Made by a program: the position numbers and the translations under genes. Of a stretch of 64,000 bases of DNA, positions 1 to 12,034 are shown piece after piece; the stretch's first letter is position 1; every line of letters begins with the position of its first letter. Origin of the DNA: Sorghum bicolor (taxonomy: Eukaryota > Streptophyta > Magnoliopsida > Poales > Poaceae); assembly GCF_000003195.3 (NCBI RefSeq), contig NC_012879.2, positions 32,456,547 to 32,520,546 on the forward strand, written 5' to 3'. The notes below the pieces were generated by a model. That model made no database searches. It worked only from the letters and a program-made list of their open reading frames with translations, and had not been told where the DNA came from.

Positions 1-2
1 TC

Positions 3-1780
3 CCAGAGTTACTAGCTCTCCCTAGTACTTACTGTGAGCAGTGGGTTAGAGAGTTCTACGCGTCAGTGTGGGTTTCTCTGGATCACAGTAATATCCACTA
101 CGCACTGGCAGGGACTGACTACAGGGTCACAACACAGAGGGCCAGAGAGGTGCTTGGGCTGTGAGCTTACTCCACCAGGATTCACCAGCTGTGCTACGGG
201 AACGTTGAGCCTCCTCGTCATCCTCATGGTGGTGAGATACCACCGGTTGACTTCGTGGCTCCTTGTTTCCGTCCACCTTTTGGAGAGGGCTCCAGCCGGA
301 CAGTGGGAGACTTGACACGACCTGCTAGGATCCTCGACTTTGTGTTGAGGAAGACCCTTCTCCCTCGGACAGGTTACAGAGATGGATTCACTCGTATCCA
401 GCAGTGGCTCATTGCTCACCTCATCTTCCAGACGCAGTTTGACTTGTGGGATCTGATCGTCTCAGAGATCGAGGACACTATCTCAGAGAGCTTCAGGGGA
501 CGGCGTCAGTTGTCGTACGCACATTGGATCACCTTGCTTATTCTCCGTGCCAGGCCTCTACCCCTGCCAGCTCACTTGCAGAGGGAGTTGACAGAGTCAG
601 ACACCGTCTTCCCACACTACGACCCCAGGCATATGCTGCGAGCACACCACGACCTCCGAGCTACTCCACCTCTTCGTGCACCACGTGGACAGGTGCCCCC
701 ACCTTTTCCTAGGGGCACTCGCAGTACAGCAGTTGTACCAGAGACAGAGGAGCAGTAGGACATAGCCATTGGGGCTTTCACAGATGCAGAGGCAGAAGGA
801 GAGTTTGACTTCACTTCAGACAGCTCAGATGATGACTATCAGCCGCCAGTGTCAGACCTCCCTCCTAGAGCACACGACCACGAGGCAGGGGCTCTTCTAG
901 TACTTCAGACCTAGCGTTACTTGCTATCTTAGAGGGTATGAGGGAAGATCAGCACCGTGCAGCTGAGGAGAAGGCGAGGAGGGACAGAGACCAGGCTGCC
1001 ATCAATGCAGCCGTGCAGGCTAGGCAGGATGAGCTCCAGCGTCAGTTTCTCACCTTTCAGGAGCAGCAGCTTGCGTTCTAGGCCCAGCAGATAGCGATGA
1101 TGGCCGCTATCATGGCCGCCTCAGGGATTCAGATTCCACAGATTCAGCTTCCAGGCACCTCGACTGTCAGGCCACCCACTCCAGCGCCTCCGACTCAGAG
1201 TCAGTCACAGCAGCCTCTCCAGCTACCCGCTCAGAGTCAGCCGTTCTCGACGCCTCAGCACCAGGTCTCCCAGTGTGCTATCTCCTCTAGCTTTGAGCAG
1301 GTACCGCAGTTCATACCTCTCTGCTCTGGATTCACACCTCCGTCAGCGTCAGCGTCTCAGCTTATGTTGGACACGTCGACAGACCCGCACCTCAGCTTCT
1401 CCTACAGTGCTCTGCCTGGTGATCCTACGCCTCCACCTCTGTAGGCTCCAGCCGCCTTTACAGCGCCAGTCACCACTACTGAGCGTCTGTCGTCGTCTGT
1501 AGCATCATCCGAGCAGCTTGCACCGTCTTCCACCGTGCCAGAGACGACAGCCACAGCGACCGAGTTCGTGCCCGCTTCGTCAGCAGGACTCGAGCAGCCA
1601 GCACAGCCCGTGACAGCTCCCGCACCTACAGCGCAGACCCGGACCGCTTCACCAGCTCGTGCAGCTTTAGAGGGTCACTCCACCTCCTCCGCCTCGACGG
1701 CCGACGGTTCAGACGATGCAGCTCGCTTTGAGGCCGTGCCGAGGGACTCCACTGCTTCGCCTCCTCCACCGACTTCTTAG
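3..1780 (+). pseudogene. Decayed additional (env-position) ORF of the copia element
   Basis: Frame 3 opens at the window edge with a segment rich in Trp, Tyr and His typical of the plant retrotransposon ORF that follows pol in SIRE-type elements (motifs such as FYASVWV and HQLCYG). It then runs through a helical region into a Ser/Asp-rich acidic patch, a Gln/Arg-rich coiled coil (about 935-1080) and a Pro/Gln/Ser/Thr-rich tail. It is broken by in-frame stops at 162-164 (TGA), 756-758 (TAG), 1079-1081 (TAG) and 1442-1444 (TAG), and by a frameshift near 865-880. The coding character continues past each stop in the expected frame. The TAGs are one C-to-T step from CAG and the TGA one step from CGA. 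The real end is the TAG at 1778-1780. Function is unknown; an envelope-like role has been proposed for this position, but no signal peptide or membrane span is visible here. Confidence 0.65.
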
Positions 1781-2233
1781 GTTTTTGGCGCTTGATGCCA
1801 AAGGGGGAGAGAGTGTGAGTATGAGAGTTAGGAGTTAGGGGGAGCTAGAGAGCTAGAGACGGCGTTTATTCTTTTGAGATACTCTTTTTGTGTGCTACTT
1901 TATCATGCATCATGTTTACTTTTATGCATTGCACTTGTGTGAGATACTTTGGTTGTGAGACAAGACTTGTGCTTAATGTGCTATCTTAATGTCATGTGTT
2001 TTGGCTCATATTACCTTTGCTTCCGCGTTTTACTCCGATGTACTTATGAGCCTTGTGTTTATATCCTGTTGTTTACCACTCACATATTTGGATGCAGGAT
2101 GTTGGACTTGGTTGATATAAGCATGACTAATCTATTTGCTCTTATTGTAGCATGCTTATTGAAACCAAGTCATTCGAAAACCTCAACTCTTTTCATACTC
2201 GAGGTTGTCATCAATCACCAAAAAGGGGGAGAT
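1781..2233 (+). other. 3' untranslated region with two polypurine tracts
   Basis: A noncoding, T-rich stretch lies between the extra ORF and the 3' LTR. A first purine run, CAAAGGGGGAGAGA, sits just after the ORF stop at 1799-1812. A second, AAAAAGGGGGAGA, at about 2220-2232 abuts the LTR and is the expected primer for plus-strand DNA synthesis. Short ORFs here have no coding features and are not annotated. Confidence 0.7.
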
Positions 2234-2667
2234 TGAAAGAGCATCTAGGTCCCTAGTGATTTTGGTGATTAATGACATTGTTGATTACTATGACTAACGT
2301 GTGTTTTGCAGAGGCAAAGTCATAGGTAAGGTCATGGTAAATAGGTACTCGATGAACAGGGACGTACATGCCTACTTAATAGTGGAAATCGTTTCGGTTT
2401 TCAAACGATGGATGGACATCGTCAAGACTAGACTAGGTCTAAGTGCCATATGGTGAAGAAGGGTACTTAGAGTAGTTTAGGACTTTGTTTTCCTTTGACC
2501 GTACTATTAAGAGGGGCTTTGATCTAGTAGCTTGACTTAGGCAAGGCTTTAGGTTTAGGTGTGGTGCACACTTGGTAAATCTAGCACTAGGCAGCTCAAA
2601 GATAGTCCTTAGATCGAGAGGAACTAACTTCGTTTTGGAGCAATCGCGTTTCGACGAAGTTAGGGTG

Positions 2668-3045
2668 CCCAAGGGGGCACCGGACGCTGCACCGGACGCT
2701 CCGTGAGTGCGTCCGGTGAGGTCCTTAGCCGTTGGAACAGTGTCGTGCTTAGGGTTAAGCACCGGACGCTGGCACCGGACTCACCGGGCAGCGTCCTGTC
2801 CCATACCCAGGGAGGTTGTAAACCTTCGCCGAGCACCGGACGCTAGCACCGGACGCACCGGGTAGCGTCCGGTCCCATGCGCAGGGAGCATGTAAGTTTC
2901 CCGAGAGCACCGGACGGTGCACCGAACGCTGGGAGTTAGCGTCCGGTGACCTGTCAGAAGCAAGTATAGTTAGCCGTTGTGGAGCACCAGACGCTCGGTG
3001 CAGTGCGTCCGGTGCAACATAATGTGCGTCCGGTGACCCCGTTTT
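2668..3045. repeat. Cluster of GCACCGGACGCT direct and inverted repeats in U3
   Basis: The word GCACCGGACGCT and its reverse complement AGCGTCCGGTGC recur many times with small changes. A unit of about 75 bp (about 2758-2832) is repeated in tandem at about 2833-2906, both beginning AGCACCGGACGCT and carrying the inverted word inside, so each can fold as a hairpin. It lies 40-400 bp upstream of the TATA-like site, where enhancer repeats of LTR promoters often sit. Confidence 0.7.
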
Positions 3046-3086
3046 CAGTGGAAAATGGTTGGCCGACCTTTGATCTTCGTGGGTAG

Positions 3087-3094
3087 TATTTATA
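3087..3094 (+). promoter_or_regulatory. TATA-like box in the copia LTR
   Basis: TATTTATA is followed by a pyrimidine-rich stretch, downstream of the GC-rich repeat cluster and upstream of the R/U5 part of the LTR. Position and composition suit the LTR promoter; no transcription data are available. Confidence 0.4.
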
Positions 3095-3780
3095 CTCCTC
3101 CACCTCATCCATGAGAGCTCTCTTGCCCATTTGAACATCAGAGAAACTTGTTGTGGAGCAAGAGTGCAGCAAGAGCCTAGAGAGGATTGAGATTTGAGTG
3201 TTTTCTTGAGAGAATCCTTCTCTAGTGAGTTCCAAGAGTCAAGTGTGCATCCACCACTCTCTAGAGCCTTGTTTGGGTCAAGTGAGAGTTCTTTGCTTGT
3301 TACTCTTAGTGATCGCCATGACCTAGACGGTTCGGTGGTGATTGGAGGCATGAAGACCGCCCGGAGTTCTTATGGGTGGGTCGTGTCAAGCTTGTGAGCG
3401 GTTTTGGGCGATTCACCATGACGGAATGTCGAAGAATCAGCCCGTAGAGAGCATTGGTCCTTGCGCGGACCAAGGGGGAGCAAGACCCTTGCGCGGGTGC
3501 TCCAACGAGGACTAGTGGAGAGTGGCGACTCTCCGATACCTCGGCAAAACATCGCCGAGCACTTTCTTCCACTACTCCTTTACATTCTAGCATTTACTTT
3601 GTGTCTTTACATTCTTAGAATTGCCATGCTAGAATAGGATTGGAACTAGGTCGCAAAACTTTTTATCCGGTAGCTCTCTAAGTCACTTTAGGCACAAGGG
3701 GTTGAATTGGAGCTTATAGGTTGCTTAAATTTTTAGAGAAGCCCAATTCACCCCCCCTCTTGGGCATCTTCATCCTTTCA

Positions 3781-6700
3781 GTACCATATTCCTAGAAATC
3801 AATTTGGACGCACCCGATAGAACTCCTAGATCATGTGTGTCATATGGAATCTCGCTTGAATCTGTTTGGAGACAATATTTGTTTAGGTGCAAGATTGGTG
3901 CATGGTTTGCGCATAATGCACCATAAGCTCAGAAACCATTATGGAAGCACACAATGATATTCCTAGATGAAGGGCTCATGTGGAAGGTCGGTTCGATCTG
4001 TTTGGAGATAGTGCTAATATTGATGCAAGATAGGTGCACGGTTTGCATGGAACAAACCATATGCTAAGAAATCCATTTGGACGCACCCCAATAGAACTCC
4101 TAGATGACATATGTCATATGGAATCTCGCTTCAGTCTGTTTGGAGACAGAGTTAGTTTTAGTGCAAGATAGGTGCACAGTTTGCGCCTAATGCATCATCG
4201 GCTAAGAAACCATTTTGGATGCACCCGATGATACTCCTGGGTAAAGGGGCTCAAGTGGAAGCTCAGTTTGCTTTTGTTTGGAGATGGTGCTAATCTTGAT
4301 GCAAGATAGGTGCACGAATTGCATCGAACATACCATATGCTTAGAAATATATTCGGAAGCACCCATTAGAACTCTTAGATGACGTGTGTCATATATAATC
4401 TCACTTCGGTCTTTCTTTGGAGATAGTGTTAGTTTCGGTGCAAGATAGGTACACGGTTTGTGCCTAATGCACCAAAGGCTAAGAAACTATTTTGGACGCA
4501 TGCGATGGTACTCCTTGATGAAGAGGCTCATGTGGAATCTTGGTTCTGTCTGTTTGGAGATAGTTCTAATCTTGATGCAAGATAGGTGCACGGTTTGCAT
4601 GGAATATACCATATGCTCAGAAATCAATTTGGACACACCCGATGGAACTGTAGATGGACCCGATGGAACTACTAGATGAAGTGTATCATTTGGAATCTCG
4701 CTTCGGTCCAGTTGGAGATAGTATTAGTTTCGGAGCAAGATAGTTGCATGGTTTGTGCCCAGTGCACCATAGGCTCAGAAATCGTTGTGGAAGTTCCCGA
4801 TGGTACTCCTAGGTGAAGAGGCTCAAGTGATATCTCGGCTGTTCGGTCTGCTTGGAGATGGTGCTAATCTTGATGAAAGATAGTTGTACGGTTTGCATGG
4901 AACGTACCATATTCTCAGAAATCAATTTGGACGCACCCGATAGAACTCCTAGATCATGTGTTTCATATGGAATCTCGCTTCAATCTGTTTGGAGACAGTG
5001 TTAGTTTAGGTGCAAGATTGGTGCATGGTTTGCACATAATGCACCATAGGCTCAGAAACCGTTTTGCAAGCACCCGATGATAATCCTAGGTGAAGAGGCT
5101 CAAGTGGAAGGTCGGTTCGATCTGTTTGGAGATAGTGCTTATCTTGATGCAAGATAGGTGCACGATTTGCATGGAACGTACCATATTCTCAGAAATCAAT
5201 TTGGACGCACCCGATAGAACTCCTAGATCATGTGTTTCATATGGGATCTCGCTTGAATCTGTTTGGAGACAGTGTTAGTTTAGGTGCAAGATTGGTGCAT
5301 GGTTTGCGCATAATGCACCATAGGCTCAGAAACCATTATGCAAGCACCCGATGATAATCCTAGGTGAAGAGGCTCTAGTGGAAGGTCGGTTCGATCTGTT
5401 TGGAGATAGTGCTAATCTTGATGCAAGATAGGTGCACGGTTTGCATGGAACATACCATATGCTAAGAAATCCATTTGGACGCACGCCAATAGAACTCCTA
5501 GATGACATGTGTCATATGGAATCTCGCTTCGGTCTATTTGGAGATAGAGTTAGTTTTAGTGCAAGATAGGTGCACAGTTTGCGCCTAATGCATCATAGGC
5601 TAAGAAACCATTTTGGATGCACCCGATGATACTCCTGGGTAAAGGGGCTCAAGTGGAAGCTCAGTTTGCTTTTGTTTGGAGATAGTGCTAATCTTGATGC
5701 AAGATAGGTGCACGAATTGCATGGAACGTACCAATTGCTTCGAAATATATTTGGAAGCACCCAATAGAACTCTTAGATGACGTGTGTCATATATAATCTC
5801 ACTTCGGTCTCTCTTTGGAGATAGTGTTAGTTTCGGTGCAAAATAGGTACACGGTTTGTGCCTAATGCACCATAGGCTAAGAAACTATTTTGGACGCACG
5901 CGATGGTACTCCTTGATGAAGAGGCTCATGTGGAATCTTGGTTCTGTCTGTTTGGAGATAGTTCTAATCTTGATGCAAGATAGGTGCACGGTTTGCATGG
6001 AATATACCATATGCTCAGAAATCAATTTGGACACACCCGATGGAACTGTAGATGGACCCGATGGAACTACTAGATGAAGTATATCATATGGAATCTCGCT
6101 TCGGTCCAGTTGGAGATAGTTTTAGTTTCGGAGCAAGATAGTTGCATGGTTTGTGCCCAGTGCACCATAGGCTCAGAAATCGTTGTGGAAGTTCCCGATG
6201 GTACTCCTAGGTGAAGAGGCTCAAGTGATATCTCGGTTTGGTCTGTTTAGAGATAGTGCTAATCTTTATAAAAGATAGGTGTACGGTTTGCATGGAACGT
6301 ACCATATTCTCAGAAATCAATTTGGACGCACCCAATAGAACTCCTAGATCATGTGTGTCATAAAGGAATCTCGCTTCAATCTGTTTGGAGATAGTGTTAG
6401 TTTAAGTGCAAGATTGGTGCATGGTTTGCGCATAATGCACCATAGCCTCGGAAACAATTATGGAAGCACCTGATGATAATCCTAGGTGAAGAGGCTCAAG
6501 TGGAAGGTCAGTTCGATCTGTTTGGAGATAGTGCTAATCTTGATGCAAGATAGGTGCACGGTTTGCATGGAACATACCATATGCTAAGAAATCCATTTGG
6601 ACGCACGCCAATAGAACTCCTAGATGACATGTGTCATATGGAATCTCGCTTCGGTCTGTTTAGAGACAGAGTTAGTTTTAGTGCAAGATAGGTGCATGGT

Positions 6701-8606
6701 TTCTGCACCATAGGCTCGGATACCATTATGGAATCTTGGTTCTGTCTATTTGGAGATAGTTCTAATCTTGATGCAAGATAGGTGCACGGTTTGCATGGAA
6801 CATACCATATGCTGAGAAATCAATTTGGACACACCCGATGGAACTGTAGATGCACCCGATGGAAGTACTAGTGTATCATATGCAATCTCGCTTCAGTCCA
6901 GTTGGAGATAGTATTAGTTTCGGTGCAAGATAGGTGCATGGTTTGTTCCCAGCGCACCATAGGCTCAGAAACCGTTGTGGAAGTTTCCGATGGTACTCCT
7001 AGGTGAAGAGGCTCAAGTGAAAGCTCGGTTTGGTATGTTTGGTGATAGTGCTAATCTTGATGAAAGATAGGTGTACGGTTTGCATGGAACGTACCATATT
7101 CTAAGAAATCAATTTGGACGCACCCGATGGAACTCCTAGATCATGTGTGTCATATGGAATCTCGCTTCAATTTGTTTGGAGACAGTGTTAGTTTAGGTGC
7201 AAGATTGGTGCATGGTTTGTGCATAATGCACCATACGCTCAGAGACCATTATGGAAGCACCCGATGATAATCCTAGGTGAAGAGGCTCAAGTGGAAGGTC
7301 GGTTCGATCTATTTGGAGATAGTGCTAATCTTGATGCAAAATAGGTGCACGGTTTGCATGGAACATACCATATGCTAAGAAATCTATTTGGACGCACCCC
7401 AATAGAACTCCTAGATGACATGTGTTATATAGAATCTTGCTTTGGTCTATTTGGAGATAGAGTTAGTTTTGGTGCAAGATAGGTACACGGTTTGTGCCAA
7501 ATGCATCATAGGCTGAGAAACCATTTTGGATGCACCCGATGATACTCCTAGGTAAAGGGGCTCAAGTGGAAGCTCAGTTTGCTTTGTTTGGAGATAGTGC
7601 TAATCTTGATGCTAGATAGGTGCATGAATTGCATCAAAAGTACCATATGCTTAGAAATATATTTGGAAACACCAAATAGGACTCCTAGATGATGTGTGTC
7701 ATATAGAATCTCACTTCGGTCTCTTTGGAGATAGTGTTAGTTTTGGTTCAAGATAGGTACACGGTTTGTGCCTAATGCACCATAGGCTAAGAAACTATTT
7801 TGGATGCACGCAATGGTACTCCTTGGTGAAGAGGCTCATGTGGAATCTTGGTTCTGTTTGATTGGAGATAGTTCTAATCTTGATGCAAGATAGGTGCACA
7901 ATTTGCTTGGAACATACCATATGTTCACAAATCAATTTGGACACACCCGATGGAACTGTAGATGCACCCGATAGAACTACTAGATGAAGTGTATCATATG
8001 GAATCTCGCTTCAGTCTAGTTAGAGATAGTATTAGTTTCGGTGCAAGATAGGTGCATGGTTTGTGCCCAGTGCACTATAGGCTCAGAAACCGTTGTGGAA
8101 GTTCCTGATGGTACTCCTAGGTGAAGAGGCTCAAGTGAAAGCTCGGTTCGGTCTGTTTGGAGATAGTGCTAATCTTGATGCAAGATAGGTGTATGGTTTG
8201 CATGGAACATACCATATTCTCAGAAATCAATTTTGACGCACCCGATAGAACTCCTAGATCATGTGTGTCATATGGAATCTTGCTTCAATCTGTTTGGAGA
8301 CAGTTTAGGTGCAAGATTGGTGCATGGTTTGCGCATAATGCACCATAGGCTCGGAAACCATTATGGAAGCACCCGATAATACTCCTAGGTGAAGAGGCTC
8401 AAGTGGAAGGTCGGTTCGATCTGTTTGGAGATAGTGCTAATCCTGATGAAAGATAGGTGCACGGTTTTCATGGAACATACCATATGCTAAGAAATCTATT
8501 TGGATGCATCGCAATAGAACTCCTAGATGACATGTGTCATATGGAATCTCGCTTTGGTCTATTTGGAGACAGAGTTAGTTTTGGTGCAAGATAGGTACAT
8601 AGTTTG
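3781..8606. repeat. 137-bp centromeric satellite array, block 1 (about 35 monomers)
   Basis: Head-to-tail monomers of 137 bp alternate between two subtypes. Subtype A contains GGTACTCCTAGGTGAAG and GCTAATCTTGATGC; subtype B contains GGAACTCCTAGATGAC and GTGTTAGTTTCGG. Successive B starts are 274 bp apart (for example 3819 and 4093). The sequence matches what I remember of the sorghum CEN38 / sugarcane SCEN family. This block differs from the later ones by a 1.4-kb higher-order repeat and by a variant dimer with an extra ~21 bp after GGAACTGTAGATG (4644, 6042, 6840, 7962). Short ORFs here recur with the repeat and are not genes. Confidence 0.95.
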
Positions 8607-10182
8607 TGTAACACCCCAGTGTTATGGTTGCATAAATCACATGCATAACATAAGCATCATCCTCTACTCAAGCATGTCATGATCATCATCTACCTTGAGT
8701 CATATCACTCTATGCAAAAATGTGATTTAAATTGCTTAAATAAGCTCCCTAGGCTTATGTTTGAGTGAACCATGCTTGTGCTTGGGTGCTATGCCTTTTT
8801 AAATAGTTTATCTATGCTTAACTTCACCTTGGGAACAATGTTCATGTTGATCACTTCTCCAAAATAATCACTTAAGTCATACTTATGTAAATAGGCCCTA
8901 GAAACCTCTTTTGCTTAGGATTTTAAAAAGTGTTTCATAAAATGTTTACATGTCAAAACTTTCTACAGCAAAGTTGTAGCAAATGTTATAAGGAACAAAA
9001 GTTGTTTTATGGCCATCTCATGAAAATGATCACAAATAGCTCAAAATTGACCCACAAGGCATATTTGGGGCTGTTTCCAACACTTAGAAAATTTTCTAAG
9101 TCTGGAATCACTGTAGTTTGCTCGAGGGGGTATTGTTCATCTTCCAGTTTGAATTCTAGGCCGAATCAAACTATGATCTTGTAAGCAATGTTGGAGTACT
9201 CATGTAGCTCTCCAGCATGGAGCAATTAGCCAGCAAAATCATCGAGTGGTTTAGGAGATAATCATCGTGCAAAATCGAGTTTCAGTCGGGTTTGGGAACT
9301 GAATGAGGTCGCCGTCAGACAGGGGAAGCTTAGGTGAGTGATAGGAATACCCCTCCAGCTGGATAGGAATTCAATTCGAATCGCCGTCTCTCCCGGTTAG
9401 TGAGAACTTGACAGAGCAGCAGCAAACGTAGCAGCCACTAAAGAATTTTGGTTCATGATAATGATGGTAGCCAGGAAAAGTACATGATGAACTGGATATG
9501 GTTATTATTGTTTGTAATAATCATGTGTAGTGCTTTAGTACAGGTGCTAATCTAGTAGTAGGATGATGATGAATAAATATGATGCTCTCACAATAATGTA
9601 GTTTTAGGGCAAGCCTTTGGCAAATGTTGAGTCACCCAGCTCTACTTATACTTGGCCTTGCATGATCCTTGGTGTCTTTTATGTTTTACTGGACGGGTAT
9701 GTCAAGCTGAGTACATTCTCGTACTCAGGGTTTATTCCCACCTGTTGCAGATGACATCTTTTATGACGGCTTCTGCAAGACCTGTCTACATCCCGCTGGG
9801 GATAAGGACTAACCGTTGGGCACGGTTGTCTAACAATCTCGTACCTGTTGCTTTTGGAAGGATGGTGTAGACTCTGGCAGTAACTCGAACTTATGAACTG
9901 AACTTTGGAAAGTGTGTGTGTAACTATTTTGCTTCCGCTACTTCGAACAAGTGTTGTAATAACTTAATACTCCGATGTGGTGCCGCATCGACGGCAATGA
10001 TTGACTATGTAACATTCGCTGTGTTGTGCTGAATTATTACGATCTTGGTTTGTTGCAAGTTGGTTTGAAGTCCTTCGTGATTTCAATTGACTACCGGGAT
10101 TATATGGGCTCAAGTTTGGAAACTTGATTGCTTGTCGATCGTTTCTACACTTGAACTCTTATAATTTGGTCGGTTCTGTGAT
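8607..10182 (+). repeat. 5' LTR of element A (about 1.57 kb)
   Basis: It starts TGTAACACCCC immediately after satellite. The right end is set by the primer-binding-like sequence at 10185-10200; the last bases read CTGTGA where TG...CA would be expected, so the end is uncertain by a few bases. No partner LTR survives. The ORFs at 8930-9184 and 9652-9870 are chance frames without coding features. Confidence 0.75.
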
Positions 10183-10184
10183 AG

Positions 10185-10200
10185 CTGGCATCGGAGCAAG
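10185..10200 (+). other. Degenerate primer-binding site of element A (tRNA-Met type)
   Basis: CTGGCATCGGAGCAAG differs at two positions from the TGGTATCAGAGC core usual for plant elements primed by initiator tRNA-Met. It lies a few bases inside the LTR end, as required for minus-strand priming. Confidence 0.6.
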
Positions 10201-10504
10201 TTCAGCATTATAAATGCATCGTTTGTGTATTTAAAAACAAAAGAGTTTTTAAAATAAAATGGTGTAAATCAATATTTAAGTTATGCCAGTGGTCGAATCC
10301 TCCTTGCCCACATAAGGACTTTAGGTGGCTATTTAAGTACTGACTTGGGGGGTTTTATTTATGCAACTCCGGCAGTACTCAGGTATGGATGTGTGATGAC
10401 CGCACTATGCTACCCTGTGGTCTAATGGTGGAGGTAGCCTTCATATGTGAAGTAGCCACATATGTCGCTAGATTTAAATTATGCAACGTCGCACCTACGC
10501 CCAG

Positions 10505-10587
10505 GTAAGTGTGAGCTGTGAGTGTTCGCGGTGGTTTTCTGGAGTGGTTACATGTCAAAACCATGGTATTCCTATTCCTTTCCATAG
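10505..10587 (+). other. Candidate 83-nt leader intron of element A
   Basis: A perfect plant donor CAG|GTAAGT (intron starts 10505) is followed 83 nt later by TTCCATAG directly before the ATG of the coiled-coil ORF. A second acceptor-like CTTTACAG sits directly before the gag ATG at 12035. The donor could therefore serve either reading frame. Sequence inference only. Confidence 0.4.
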
Positions 10588-11673
10588 ATGGACGCGCCCG
10601 CTTCACCCCGTCCCAGTGACACCTTCTTGAGCGAGTTTGGCATTCCTACCCTGCTCTGGAGAGTGTTACAATCTGTCGGGTATACTGAGCCACCTCAGTA
10701 TTCGTGGTGGGAGTTGGAGAGCACAGGAGGGATACAGTGGTTTGCTGTGTAGGGAGTTGTCCCTCCACATGGGGACAAGCCTGCATGGATAGGGTGGACT
10801 AGTAGCTCCGATGGGCAGACTCCTTGGGAGGCAGCTCAGGTTGCAGCCCAGACTATCCTGCACGATATCTGTCACAGGTGTGGCGATGAGCTGACGGGAG
10901 GACCAGTGGCCTCCATTCCCCGTGCTGACCCAGCAGCAGCGGAGTGGAAACAGGCTGATGGTTGTGCTTTGGTTCGAGGCAGGGGAGAGAGAGCTGAGAG
11001 TTCTAGTCCTGCTGTGAGTGCTATGATGGCTGTGCTCAAGCTGATTAGTCAGCGAGAGGACACCTATGCTTAGGTGATGGTGGCTGTTCGCCAGGCTCAG
11101 GAGATGCAACGGAAGGCTAAAAAGCGTGCTCGCAAGTTTCGCAAGCAAGCTAGACTCCTGGAGCAAGCTCAGAAGGACCGCAATGACTGGGAAGACATTA
11201 CGGAGTATCGTAGGCAGCAGTGGGTGAAGGCTATTAGAGAGAGAGATCATAAGCAGGATCAGATGAGTCAATTAGCCAGAGAGAGGGAGACCATACAAGA
11301 GCGCTTGGTGCAGATCACTCGTGAGAGGGACACTGCACTCCGCGTGTCGGAGAATAGGCGCCGGGCATGGGAGATGCACCGGATTCAGTCTCTTGAGCGG
11401 GAGAACTATCTGCAGGATCAGATTGAGGCTGGTCTTGTGGAGATTCACCATCTCAACAACTTGCTACACCCTATTCCTCGCCCTATACCTGTGTATCCGG
11501 AGGTGGGACGTCAGGTGATTGTGGCCGATGATGATGGTATGGAGGTCGATGGACCAGCAGCGGCTGCACCACCCTTGCACGAGGACGTGGAGGACGAGGA
11601 GCTTGAGCCAGTTAGCGATGAGGATGGAGAGACGATCTTTGACGCTGACTCGGACGACGAGCCTGGAGTGTAG
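10588..11673 (+). pseudogene. Additional coiled-coil ORF upstream of gag in element A
   Basis: One frame runs 361 codons from ATG 10588 to TAG 11671-11673 with two internal TAG stops (10750-10752 and 11071-11073), each one C-to-T step from CAG. The N-terminal third is globular and Trp-rich. From about codon 160 it is a highly charged Arg/Glu/Gln/Lys coiled coil with many R-E-R repeats, ending in a strongly acidic tail (EDVEDEELEP and similar). There are no catalytic motifs. Some grass gypsy elements carry an ORF of this kind before gag, with unknown function. The AG just before the ATG could be a splice acceptor. Confidence 0.65.
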
Positions 11674-12034
11674 AGAGTAGTGGGTAGTGTTGTGTAGGGA
11701 TCTTTTGTAGTCTGGCAGTTAGCGGTGATGTTTGAGTACCCATGATGTAATCTGGAACTTTGACCTTGACTCATGGTATGTACTGTGATGGTGTAATAAC
11801 TTTGTGGACCCAATATGTAACCTTGACATGTTCGTTATGTTATGATGAGGTTTTCCGTTGCGGTGCATATTGCGGATGTCTCTGTCATGTGTTGGATTGG
11901 TGATGTTGTTTTGTGGAATGGAATTATTGTGCCTTTTCTGTAAAGCTATTCCCTCGAATACTTTCAGGCATAAATATAAGTTCTTCTGCGGCAAATCTTG
12001 TCATCATCAATACTCACTGACTGAGTCTTTACAG

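Larger units (their letters stand above)
1..3780 (+). mobile_element. 3' part of a Ty1/copia SIRE/Maximus-type LTR retrotransposon (left end outside window)
   Basis: The segment ends in a 3' LTR (2234-3780) directly preceded by a polypurine tract, so the element reads left to right and its gag-pol lies outside the window. What remains is an extra reading frame after pol (about 3-1780), a 3' untranslated stretch with two polypurine tracts, and the LTR. The layout of extra ORF, purine-rich tract after its stop, second tract and LTR of about 1.5 kb is what I know from grass SIRE/Maximus copia elements. Satellite resumes at 3781; the five bases there (GTACC) should be the right target-site duplication, whose left copy is not visible. 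The lineage rests on recognition of the extra ORF and LTR ends, as no pol domain is present. Confidence 0.75.
2234..3780 (+). repeat. 3' LTR of the copia element (1,547 bp)
   Basis: The LTR starts TGAAAG and ends CTTTCA, giving a 6-bp terminal inverted repeat with the canonical TG...CA ends. The upstream end abuts the polypurine tract and the downstream end abuts 137-bp satellite in mid-monomer. A TATA-like TATTTATA lies at 3087-3094. The U3 part contains a GC-rich cluster of short direct and inverted repeats (2668-3045). Confidence 0.85.

Noticed and set aside
1949..2236. 95-codon ORF before the copia LTR with hydrophobic stretches, as a possible envelope membrane domain
   Set aside because: It overlaps the polypurine tract and T-rich 3' untranslated sequence and has no conserved motif; the hydrophobicity follows from T-rich codons.
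4458..6077. Near-identical 73-codon ORFs at 4458-4679 and 5856-6077, and many similar ones in the other satellite blocks
   Set aside because: They repeat with the satellite period, have no domain or codon bias, and appear and vanish with single substitutions. They are open frames of the repeat.
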